Positions 53,638 to 61,458 of a stretch of 64,000 bases of DNA are shown in pieces. Within the stretch, counting starts at the first letter, position 1; every line of letters starts with the position of its first letter. Position numbers and translations under genes: made by a program. The notes beneath the pieces are model-generated. The model did no database searches, was not told the origin of the DNA, and saw only the letters and a list, made by a program, of their open reading frames with translations. The stretch is from JBCCIM01 sp965263205 (GTDB taxonomy: Bacteria; Bacteroidota; Rhodothermia; Rhodothermales; JAHQVL01). The stretch spans positions 124,001 through 188,000 of the forward strand of contig CBDHHF010000003.1 of assembly GCA_965263205.1 (NCBI GenBank), given 5' to 3'.

Positions 53638-54583
53638 TTGCGATAGGCCTGTACCTCAAATCAAGCGCGTGGCACAGATCTTCGATCATGTTTTCTGCAG
53701 TTGTGATATTTCGATAAGCGAACGTTACTTCTTTCTCTAGCAATCGGTTCGCATTGAGTTGAATATCGATACCAAACCGGCGCTCTACGTCTTCCAGTAC
53801 TGCTTCAAGCCGTTGATCTTTGAAAATCAGCGCCCCCTCACGCCATGCAAGTGCACGATCTATGGCATCTGTTTCACCTTCCACAAAACCATCTGGCCCC
53901 GGCCGCACCGTCACCGTTTGACCGGGTACCATCACCATGGTTTCAACGGGATTCTCGATAGCAGACAGGCGAATCGAACCTGAAGCAAGCGAAACTTTCG
54001 ACTCGGGGCGCCATCCGTCCGGCCAGGCTTTCACGTTGAAGGTAGTACCAAGTACCTGTACTTCTGCATTGAAGGTTTGCACGATAAACGGTACGTCGGA
54101 TTCCTTTACATCGAAGAAGGCTTCGCCATCGAGCGCCACATTACGATTCCCCGTAAAAAAACGCGGGTATTTGATGGAAGAGCCACTGTTTAATTCAACT
54201 GTGGAGCCATCGGGCAGGTACACAGCGAGCTGTTCGCCGTAGGGAGCCGTTTTAACAAGCGGTCTCAGCCACAGTGAAATCCCTATGGCAAGTAAGATAA
54301 CAGCGACAGCGGAGCCAGCCCACACGCGAAATCTGGAACGCGCGTGGGGCCGGCTGATAGCGCCGCGATCCTTCCTGAAGGATGGTGGCGCAGGCTGCGT
54401 AGGTGGTGTGCCGGCCTGCGGGCGGAGTTTCTGCCAGAGTGCGTCTACTGCTTCGGAGCTGACATTTGGGATTTCATCCGCGTTGGCAGAGAGGCGCCAC
54501 ATGTCACGCAGCGCATCCCGCTCATCCGGATTAGCTTCCGTCAGGGCATCCTCAAGTCGTTTTGCTGAATCTGGTTTTTTCAT
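53612..54583 (-). CDS. FecR-family anti-sigma factor
   Basis: 323 residues with one membrane span at about 88-106 (WAGSAVAVILLAIGISLWL). The cytoplasmic N-terminus (residues 1-85) is the sigma-binding part. The periplasmic FecR domain has VYLPDGSTVELNSGSSIKYPRFF, NRNVALDGEAFFDVKE, VLGTTFNVKAW and a C-terminal DUF4974-type end (LEAVLEDVERRFGIDIQL). It starts 2 bases after the sigma gene stop. Function: relays receptor occupancy to the ECF sigma factor. Confidence 0.92.
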   Translation of the reverse strand: MKKPDSAKRLEDALTEANPDERDALRDMWRLSANADEIPNVSSEAVDALWQKLRPQAGTPPTQPAPPSFRKDRGAISRPHARSRFRVWAGSAVAVILLAIGISLWLRPLVKTAPYGEQLAVYLPDGSTVELNSGSSIKYPRFFTGNRNVALDGEAFFDVKESDVPFIVQTFNAEVQVLGTTFNVKAWPDGWRPESKVSLASGSIRLSAIENPVETMVMVPGQTVTVRPGPDGFVEGETDAIDRALAWREGALIFKDQRLEAVLEDVERRFGIDIQLNANRLLEKEVTFAYRNITTAENMIEDLCHALDLRYRPIANGYELFEE

Positions 54584-54584
54584 G

Positions 54585-55148
54585 TTAGTTTGTCCTCAAG
54601 TCGTCATATCGCCTTCTCAAGTGACGCAGGGCGTGTACGATGTGGGTATCAACCGTACGTTTTGAAAGCCCCATAATCTCCCCAATTTCTCGGTTGCTCA
54701 TGGCGTGGAAGCGGCTCAAAATAAACGCTTCAGCACGCCTTGGTGGTAATTCTTTAATCCATTTTTTGAAATACGCATCGAGTTGCCCCGCATGAATTTC
54801 ATTTTCCATCAAACTTCCAGAACCCACTGCTGAAGTTTCAACGATCATATCCGAATCAACAGTGATGCGGGACTGTTTTCGATGGATGTTCAGGGCCCGG
54901 TTTCGAGCCATGGCATACAGGAAGGCTTTAAAGGAGACCAGCACCTCGAGGCCGGCACGCTTTTCCCATAGCTTCATAAACACGTCTTGCAATACATCCA
55001 GAGCTGTACTTTCGTCTTTCGTAATTCTGTGGACGTAGCGAAGTAGTGGTTCATGCATAGACCGGAAAATTTCAGCATACGCCTGCTCGTCCGAATGCCT
55101 GAGGCGTTCGGCCAGCTGATCCAGATGTGGCTGCCTTTCCGATTCCAT
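54585..55148 (-). CDS. ECF-type RNA polymerase sigma factor (FecI-like)
   Basis: 187 residues. Region 2 is DEQAYAEIFRSMHEPLLRYVHRITKDESTALDVLQDVFMKLW, and region 4 is LPPRRAEAFILSRFHAMSNREIGEIMGLSKRTVDTHIVHALRHLRR. The pattern is that of Bacteroidota FecI-type ECF sigma factors. It is the promoter-proximal gene of the block, so it probably activates the genes behind it. Target promoter sequences could not be identified. Confidence 0.92.
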   Translation of the reverse strand: MESERQPHLDQLAERLRHSDEQAYAEIFRSMHEPLLRYVHRITKDESTALDVLQDVFMKLWEKRAGLEVLVSFKAFLYAMARNRALNIHRKQSRITVDSDMIVETSAVGSGSLMENEIHAGQLDAYFKKWIKELPPRRAEAFILSRFHAMSNREIGEIMGLSKRTVDTHIVHALRHLRRRYDDLRTN

Positions 55149-55249
55149 AGTTGAGAAAATAAACTAAAGCCGTATCCCCTAGACCCCTTAACTCGCAGGA
55201 GTACGTAATTCAAAAACATACCCGAACCAAAAGCAGGACAGACCCATCC

Positions 55250-56170
55250 CTAAAAGACAGAACAGCGGGTCAGCGTTGTAAACAACTCCAGCGCTTTTGT
55301 ACCCGCCAGCGAGTTACCGGCTTCATTGAGACACGGCGACCAGACGCATACGCTGAACTCACCGGGCATTACAGCGAGAATACCGCCCCCTACCCCACTT
55401 TTACTGGGTAACCCAACCCGGTACGCAAAATCACCGACAACATCGTATGTGCCGCACGTGAGCATCAGCGACTTGATGTACTTTGCCAGACGTGCAGATA
55501 CAATCTGCTGCCCAGACCAGGGAAGCTGGCCGCCATTCACAAGAAACATAGCAGCTTTCGCCAGGTCCTCGCAGGTCATGGAAAGCGAGCAATGATGGAA
55601 ATAGGCATCCAGCACATTGACCGGATCGTTCTCCATATTACCAAAGCTCTTAATCAAGTTTGCAAGTGCCACATTACGGTAGCCAACGGCTTTTTCAGAC
55701 TGTGCAACGGATAAGTCGAATGCAATGGCGTCATTATCGGATAACACCTGCACAAAGTCGAGGATCGTTTGCTTGGCGTTGGGCAGGTGCGACAGAATAA
55801 TGTCGGTTACAACGAGTGCGCCGGCGTTGATAAACGGATTACGAGGAATGCCCTGCTCGTACTCCAGCTGTACCAGCGAATTAAATGGAGTGCCCGAAGG
55901 CTCGCGTCCCATGCGGGTCCAGATTTTATCACCAATCAGTTGCATGGCTAACGTAAGCGTGAACAGCTTGGATATACTCTGGACAGATAGCTTAATTGCA
56001 GCATCTCCCACTGTATACATCCCCCCATCAAGTGTATACACAGCCATGCCAAACCGTGCCGGCGACACCGTGGCCAACTGAGGAATATAGTCTGGCAGGC
56101 GCCCTTTACCGATCAAGGGCTGTACCTGGCTATGAATCGTATTGAGTATATCAGGAAAGTCAATTTGCAT
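55250..56170 (-). CDS. glsA: Glutaminase
   Basis: 306 residues. Serine-dependent beta-lactamase-like glutaminase: active-site S65-I-S-K68 in KLSVQSISKLFTL, then SGTPFNSLVQLE, NPFINAGALVV, YRNVALANLIKSFGN, CSLSMTCEDLAKAAMFL and KSGVGGGILAVMPGEFSVCVWSP, all typical of GlsA. Converts glutamine to glutamate and ammonia. It lies upstream of the ECF sigma gene on the same strand (101-bp gap), which may place the two in the same transcript or not. Confidence 0.94.
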   Translation of the reverse strand: MQIDFPDILNTIHSQVQPLIGKGRLPDYIPQLATVSPARFGMAVYTLDGGMYTVGDAAIKLSVQSISKLFTLTLAMQLIGDKIWTRMGREPSGTPFNSLVQLEYEQGIPRNPFINAGALVVTDIILSHLPNAKQTILDFVQVLSDNDAIAFDLSVAQSEKAVGYRNVALANLIKSFGNMENDPVNVLDAYFHHCSLSMTCEDLAKAAMFLVNGGQLPWSGQQIVSARLAKYIKSLMLTCGTYDVVGDFAYRVGLPSKSGVGGGILAVMPGEFSVCVWSPCLNEAGNSLAGTKALELFTTLTRCSVF

Positions 56171-56256
56171 GGGATGCGTGTGCTACTTGTTTCTCTGCTG
56201 GAATGTATTCTATACTACCCAAATTTCCATAATAACTCTTAACCCCCTTCACGCTC

Positions 56257-57048
56257 ATGGTAACTTTGCTCGGCGTCCCGTGGGACGGCAGTTCGTCGTA
56301 TTTGCAAGGCGCAGCACTTGCCCCGACCGCCATCCGCGAGGCACTCCATAGTCCGTCTAGTAACCTGACAACAGAGAATGGAATCAACCTGCAGGATCAC
56401 CCCAAGCTGCAGGACCATGGCGACATACAGTTTTCTGCATCTACCCCCTGGAACGAAACAGTCGAGCAGGAAACCACCAGCCTGCTTGTAGACAACCACC
56501 GCGTGCTGGCACTGGGTGGTGACCATGCGATCACCTATCCCCTCGTAAAAGCACACCACGCGAAATACGGCGAGCTAACCATCTTGCACCTCGATGCACA
56601 TCCTGATCTGTACGACGATTTTGAGGGTAACCCCTATTCGCACGCGAGCCCTTTTGCCCGAATCATGGAATCAGGCCTGGCGCGCCGGCTCATTCAGGTA
56701 GGCATCCGCACCATGAATGCGCATCAAAAACAGCAGGCAGCACGTTTTGGCGTAGAAGTGTTCGACATGCAACACTGGGAAGGCTACCAATCCCTAACGC
56801 TCGAAAGCCCTGTCTATCTCTCCGTAGATCTCGACGTCCTCGACCCGGCGTTTGCACCGGGTATTTCCCATCACGAACCCGGCGGCTTGAGCACCCGCGA
56901 ATTGCTTCACATCATCCAACACCTTCCAGTCCCCGTTGTTGGTGCTGACATTGTAGAATTAAATCCAACACGCGACATCAACGGCGTCACGGCCATGGTT
57001 GCAGCCAAGGTGTTAAAAGAGGTCCTGGGAAATATGCTTGCAACGTAA
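56257..57048 (+). CDS. Agmatinase/arginase-family ureohydrolase
   Basis: 263 residues. The metal motifs are complete: GGDHAITYP (His), LDAHPDLYDD (D-x-H-x-D) and SVDLDVLDPAFAPG (D-x-D). YSHASPFARIMESG matches the substrate-loop region. The N-terminal strand LLGVPWDGSSSYLQG is typical of agmatinase-like enzymes. Product is urea plus putrescine or a similar guanidino hydrolysis product. Divergent from glsA by 86 bp. Confidence 0.9.
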   Translation: MVTLLGVPWDGSSSYLQGAALAPTAIREALHSPSSNLTTENGINLQDHPKLQDHGDIQFSASTPWNETVEQETTSLLVDNHRVLALGGDHAITYPLVKAHHAKYGELTILHLDAHPDLYDDFEGNPYSHASPFARIMESGLARRLIQVGIRTMNAHQKQQAARFGVEVFDMQHWEGYQSLTLESPVYLSVDLDVLDPAFAPGISHHEPGGLSTRELLHIIQHLPVPVVGADIVELNPTRDINGVTAMVAAKVLKEVLGNMLAT

Positions 57049-57246
57049 GCTGGCGCGTTTCTTTTCACGTTGTGTTTTCGGGTTCTCGCAGTTGCACTGT
57101 GCCGCATCATTCGAATAAGTAACAATTTCCCTGGCGTCCCGTGTACTCAGGTAGCACAAACACCCTTTGACGTACATTGCGCATCCGCTGACTGGCGCGT
57201 ATCATGTAACAGTCACTTCTGAAGCACACTAGAATAGCCTTAAACC

Positions 57247-58170
57247 ATGGATGCGGAGGAAAATAAATCGGCAAGCAGCGTACTAAAAGCCATTGCTGAC
57301 GCAAAGAATCTCACGGGTGCGCCGCCACAGGCCAGCAAGCTCAATACACGTGAAAAACTGCCGGCAACGTTGTCGACTACAGCTCCCATCCTCCGAAACC
57401 CTGCAGATACGCCAAATAGTCCAACACTAGCTACGCGGCGTTTCCCGGCAGCGCGTGGCGCTACTCGCAGGAAGGCCTTAAGGACGGCAGCGATCATAGC
57501 CGGCCTGCTCCCCCCTTTCTGGCCAATCTCTTTTGTAACCTGGATGGTATGGCGCTCGCGACCGACTCAAAAATCGATGCGCCTTGTGCATAAAGCAATC
57601 AAGTCCATCGAAAAAGGTCAGCAGGGTGTTGCCTTAAAACAACTCCAGGATGCGCACTACCTCGACCCATCGAATAACGACGCGCTGTACTGGCTTGGTT
57701 TTCTACTGAAGCGGCTAAACAGAACGGAAGAAGCTGCTGACGCGCTTTCGCTGGTATCCGAGCGCGTCCCAGGCCTCGAGGAAGTTGAGGCTGCACTCGT
57801 GGACATTTACATCGCGATGGGCGAACCCGAGGGCGCCGTCTATCACGCGCAACGCCTCCTTGACGTGGCACCCTACGCCCATTTCACGCTATTAAAACTG
57901 GCCGATGCCTACGAAGCCAACAACCAGGCAACGTTGGCAGTGGAAGCGCTAAAACGAGCCCCTTTACATAAACCGACGCTCACAGACGAGCTTGTTGCCA
58001 TTCATTACAGGCTTGGCCTCTTGTATGAGGCGCAAAACGATGCCGAGTTGGCAAGACAACACTTTGAGCGCGTCTATGCTCGCGACATCACGTATAAAGA
58101 TATCCGTACGCGGATGCAAAATTACGCATCGGTATCACCCGACTCCTCCGTCAATAAAGACACAAAATAG
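57247..58170 (+). CDS. TPR-repeat protein with one membrane span
   Basis: 307 residues. A long polar N-terminus (1-75) is followed by a hydrophobic segment at about 83-102 (AAIIAGLLPPFWPISFVTWM) and then at least four TPR units (KAIKSIEKGQQGVALKQLQDAHYLDPSNNDALYWLGFLLKRLNRTEEAADAL and further pairs). Scaffold function likely. It precedes grpB by 6 bp and may be cotranscribed with it. Confidence 0.7.
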   Translation: MDAEENKSASSVLKAIADAKNLTGAPPQASKLNTREKLPATLSTTAPILRNPADTPNSPTLATRRFPAARGATRRKALRTAAIIAGLLPPFWPISFVTWMVWRSRPTQKSMRLVHKAIKSIEKGQQGVALKQLQDAHYLDPSNNDALYWLGFLLKRLNRTEEAADALSLVSERVPGLEEVEAALVDIYIAMGEPEGAVYHAQRLLDVAPYAHFTLLKLADAYEANNQATLAVEALKRAPLHKPTLTDELVAIHYRLGLLYEAQNDAELARQHFERVYARDITYKDIRTRMQNYASVSPDSSVNKDTK

Positions 58171-58176
58171 GTCGCG

Positions 58177-58713
58177 ATGTTAGGCCTCAAGCGTGGTGTG
58201 TTACGACTTGTAGCGTACTCCCCAGCATGGCCGGCGCTGTATGCAGATACTGCCAAACAATTACAAACGCTTGTCGGCGCCCACATCCTGGACATGCAAC
58301 ACGTAGGAAGCACAGCCATTCCTGGCATGCTTGCCAAGCCCATTATTGATATCGCCATTCGCATGCCCGCTTTGCAAAGCATTAAGATTGCGATCGATGT
58401 ACTTGAACCAGAGGGTTATACTTACCGCGGTGAACAAGGCATCCCCGGCCGGCATTTGTTTGCCAAAGGCGATCCGATCACCCACCATGTACATTGTATG
58501 CTTCCAGGTTGCAGTAACTGGGAGAAACAGACGCTGTTTAAGGCTTATCTGCTTCGTTTCCCAGAGAAAGCAGAGGCCTATGCCACATTAAAACGCCACC
58601 TTCTTGCCACCGTTGCCGGCGATCGGTCCGCGTACAGCAATGGTAAAAAAGCATTCATCCATCAAACGTTGGAAGAAGCAAGGATGTACATTGCACAAGA
58701 GGACACCAATTAA
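58177..58713 (+). CDS. GrpB/UPF0157 nucleotidyltransferase-like protein
   Basis: 178 residues. The defining motif is HVGSTAIPGMLAKPIIDIAI (G-S-T with downstream D-I), followed by HLFAKGDPITHHVHCMLPG and FKAYLLRFPEKAEAYATLK. UPF0157/GrpB proteins belong to the nucleotidyltransferase superfamily; their reaction is unknown. In operon-like order after the TPR gene. Confidence 0.88.
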   Translation: MLGLKRGVLRLVAYSPAWPALYADTAKQLQTLVGAHILDMQHVGSTAIPGMLAKPIIDIAIRMPALQSIKIAIDVLEPEGYTYRGEQGIPGRHLFAKGDPITHHVHCMLPGCSNWEKQTLFKAYLLRFPEKAEAYATLKRHLLATVAGDRSAYSNGKKAFIHQTLEEARMYIAQEDTN

Positions 58714-58742
58714 TTTCTCCGAAGACGAACGATGCCAAGAAC

Positions 58743-59579
58743 ATGAAAGACACATCACGTCTCGATATCCTCTTCCCCGACTGGCAAGGCTACGGCGAAT
58801 CAAAGGCCTCATATGCTGGTGCCCTTGCACTTGCCAACGCGCTGGCTGACCGTTTTACGTTTACATCGATACCGGTACCCCAAACGATGCCGCTCACAAA
58901 CCAGGAAGGCGTGCTTGGACTTGACGAAAACCTCTCCATGCTTCGCAGCATGCGGAGGCTGCTCGAAGACAAAACACCGTCCAGTACGTTTATGATTGGC
59001 GGAACGTGCGCCTCTGAAATAGGTCCTGTTTCTTATCTTAATCACAAGCTAAACGGCGACTTGTGCGTTCTGTGGTTTGATGCGCATGGCGACCTGAATA
59101 CGCCGGCCTCAAGCCCAAGCGGACACCTACACGGCATGCCGTTACGCACACTTCTGGGTGAAGGGCATCCAAGTGTACTTGCTGAGGCGTTTTCTGTGTT
59201 ATCGCCTGAACAGGTAATCCTGGTTGGTACGCGCGACCTTGATCGTCCAGAGGTTGCGTTTATTCAACAAAACGCTATTCAGCTTTTCCCACCCGCACAA
59301 CTGACATCTCACGATGCCCTGATTTCGGCTATTGAATCACGCAATGTCCGTAACGTGTATTTGCATTTAGACCTGGATATTCTTGATCCAAAATCCTTCC
59401 CGCATCTGCTGGTCCCGACACCGGGCGGGTTGTCACCATACTCTCTCACCCACCTGATACATGCAATTACAGATCGATTTAATGTTGCAGGATTTAGCGT
59501 TGTAGAATATGTTACGCATGATACAGGCGATACTGCAGCGGTTATAAAATTTATCGAGGCGTGCCTACAACACGACTAG
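58743..59579 (+). CDS. Arginase-superfamily protein with altered first metal motif
   Basis: 278 residues. The usual GGDHS motif is replaced by IGGTCASEIG, so the first metal-binding His is absent and Cys takes its place. The other motifs are intact: WFDAHGDLNTP and HLDLDILDPKSF. HGMPLRTLLGEGHP aligns with the substrate helix. Related GGDC-type members of the superfamily exist, where Cys replaces His. The stop codon TAG lies in the target site of a terminal-inverted-repeat element. Confidence 0.78.
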   Translation: MKDTSRLDILFPDWQGYGESKASYAGALALANALADRFTFTSIPVPQTMPLTNQEGVLGLDENLSMLRSMRRLLEDKTPSSTFMIGGTCASEIGPVSYLNHKLNGDLCVLWFDAHGDLNTPASSPSGHLHGMPLRTLLGEGHPSVLAEAFSVLSPEQVILVGTRDLDRPEVAFIQQNAIQLFPPAQLTSHDALISAIESRNVRNVYLHLDLDILDPKSFPHLLVPTPGGLSPYSLTHLIHAITDRFNVAGFSVVEYVTHDTGDTAAVIKFIEACLQHD

Positions 59580-59738
59580 TACTCTGACAAGTTGGTAATG
59601 TCGTGTAAATGGATCTTTATTTTTGTTTTCCACAAGACGCAAAATCGTAGGCCTAATGGTTTTAAGTCGAGATTTTGCAACGCTGTGGAGGGCAAAAAGA
59701 AGGATTCAGAACGCGACAGTATCAGCTTGTCAGAGTAC
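59579..59738. mobile_element. 160-bp MITE-like element with terminal inverted repeats, TA duplicated
   Basis: The ends GTACTCTGACAAG and CTTGTCAGAGTAC form terminal inverted repeats; with flanking TA and C/G the arms match at 27 of the first 31 positions. A TA pair (59577-59578 and 59739-59740) flanks it inside C-TA/TA-G, the insertion pattern of IS630/Tc1-mariner elements, which prefer CTAG. There is no transposase gene, so it would be a non-autonomous derivative. The left TA plus first G form the stop codon of the arginase-like gene. Confidence 0.78.
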
Positions 59739-59740
59739 TA

Positions 59741-59799
59741 GGGCGTGTAGACAATTAGCAGGGGAAGAAATGGTATTGCAGCGGATTGTAGACACGCTC
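59741..59799. mobile_element. 59-bp second inverted-repeat mini-element
   Basis: GGGCGTGTAGACAAT and ATTGTAGACACGCTC are imperfect inverted repeats (14 of 17 positions including the flanking TA). It is bounded by TA dinucleotides at 59739-59740 and 59800-59801, sharing the left TA with the element at 59579-59738. Either a second TA-targeting MITE or a simple hairpin. It lies 20 bp before the next gene. Confidence 0.45.
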
Positions 59800-59819
59800 T
59801 AATTCATCCAAACAAACAT

Positions 59820-60599
59820 ATGGTAAAAGACTGCGCTACGCGACTTCTTGCAATCATGTTGCTCATGTGGCCCCTTACCATGCATGCGCAAGATATGGCC
59901 CAATCTGACGCATTCCCTCCACCGGTATTTACCACAGATGCAGGTGGAAATGTGCAAATCCCTGGCTGGGAGCGCGTTGATTCAATTGAAGGGAATCGCT
60001 ACAGACCCTTAGGAGCGGAAAACAATGATGCGCCTGGTTTCTTCCAGCTCATTTCAGAGAACAAAGATTACAATGTCATTTCGTACTTCGATTTTCTCTG
60101 CGAGAAAGCCGGCTTAACCAACGTCAATAAAGCAGAAGGTACTGTCATTGAAGCATACTACCAGGTTGCAGGCACCATGCTCGCGGCTACATTCGGTGAA
60201 GCTGAAATTGAAGGCAACCGCGTATATGTATTTATGGATTTAAATGGCCCTGATTTCGAGAACAAAATCATTGGCAATCTGATCTATGCCACACCAGAGG
60301 TATTTAACACATGGCATGGCGTTCTATTTCCCCTTCTCCTCAATGGCTATGTAGAAGATCCTGATATATTCACCAACAAGGAAGTGATGGCTGTCACAGA
60401 CTTTGAACAGGCATCAGCATTTTATGCGGCTATGATTAACACAAAGTTGTATTCTGATTACAGCACGATGATTACACTCTCAGAAGAAGCCCAGCGCGCT
60501 ATGCGAAATGCTGCTGTTATCGCGGGCTGTGCCGGCACCGATAATTGTGCGGTGCGATATGATGCTGAAGGGAATGCCATTGAAGAATACACAAACTAA
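59820..60599 (+). CDS. Exported hypothetical protein
   Basis: 259 residues with signal peptide to about TMHAQ (residue 24). Mature part contains PGWERVDSIEGNRYRPLGAENN and is mixed alpha/beta. Two Cys residues near the C-terminus (AGCAGTDNCAV) could form a disulfide. No family recognised. It follows the mini-elements, and its composition is less G+C-rich than neighbours. Confidence 0.55.
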   Translation: MVKDCATRLLAIMLLMWPLTMHAQDMAQSDAFPPPVFTTDAGGNVQIPGWERVDSIEGNRYRPLGAENNDAPGFFQLISENKDYNVISYFDFLCEKAGLTNVNKAEGTVIEAYYQVAGTMLAATFGEAEIEGNRVYVFMDLNGPDFENKIIGNLIYATPEVFNTWHGVLFPLLLNGYVEDPDIFTNKEVMAVTDFEQASAFYAAMINTKLYSDYSTMITLSEEAQRAMRNAAVIAGCAGTDNCAVRYDAEGNAIEEYTN

Positions 60600-60690
60600 C
60601 CCTGTAAAAAGACGTTTCTATCGAACAACTTTGAGCAACGGTATGCGTCTCCTATCAAGCATACCCTATTCATTGACACCCCACCTTTTC

Positions 60691-61356
60691 ATGCGCATCT
60701 ATTTAGCCGTCATTTTACTGTTTTTGCTTTGTTATCCCGCTTACGGACAAACGGCAGTGCAACCATACGAGCCGGCCTACCTGACAGCCATGCTCGATAC
60801 CATCTATACAACTGAACAGGAACCCATCAGGCGCAGGGACGCACTGATGAAACAGTATGGGGTTGATTCCCCCGAAGCAGAAGCTGCGCAAAAAGAATAC
60901 AGACGCAATCACGCCGTCAACATCAAAAAAATCCGGCAATTACTCGACACCCATGGCTGGCCTGACCCTGCTGACGTAGGTGAACGTAGCAGTCGAATTA
61001 TCAGCAACGTGCTCCAGCATGCCACCCAAGAGATCCGCATTCAGTACCTCCCAATGATGAAACAGGCCGTTGAAGACGGCATCTTGCACCCGCGCTGGCT
61101 GGTACGCGCCGAAGATCGCCTCTTGAGTGAACAAGGTGAATTACAACTGTACGGAGGGCAGATGAAGTATTACCCCGAAACCAAAAGCTTCAATGTCTGG
61201 CCGGTCTTTGATCCGGAAAACATAGACAAACGGCGGGCAGCCATCGGCCTGGGGCCCATTGCCGAGCACCTCAAAAACCGATTTGACTTCGAGTGGGACC
61301 TGGAAGAACAAATCCAGCGAACAAAAGCTTTTGAAGCTGCAAAACATAAGCAGTAA
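60691..61356 (+). CDS. Exported DUF6624-like protein
   Basis: About 221 residues from ATG 60691 with a signal peptide (MRIYLAVILLFLLCYPAYGQ). The conserved phrases LDTHGWPDPADVGERSS, NVLQHATQEIRIQYLPMMKQAVEDG, LVRAEDRLL, GELQLYGGQM and IDKRRAAIGLGPI are those of the DUF6624 family of exported proteins. An upstream ATG at 60643 is possible. Function unknown. Confidence 0.75.
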   Translation: MRIYLAVILLFLLCYPAYGQTAVQPYEPAYLTAMLDTIYTTEQEPIRRRDALMKQYGVDSPEAEAAQKEYRRNHAVNIKKIRQLLDTHGWPDPADVGERSSRIISNVLQHATQEIRIQYLPMMKQAVEDGILHPRWLVRAEDRLLSEQGELQLYGGQMKYYPETKSFNVWPVFDPENIDKRRAAIGLGPIAEHLKNRFDFEWDLEEQIQRTKAFEAAKHKQ

Positions 61357-61458
61357 CCGACCCTAACAGATCCATGCAGAATGGCCTTGCACTTTTCAAT
61401 GCCATAGATAAATTTAGAGAAGGAAAGGAAATGCAACTTTTAGGCATCGTTAACCATT

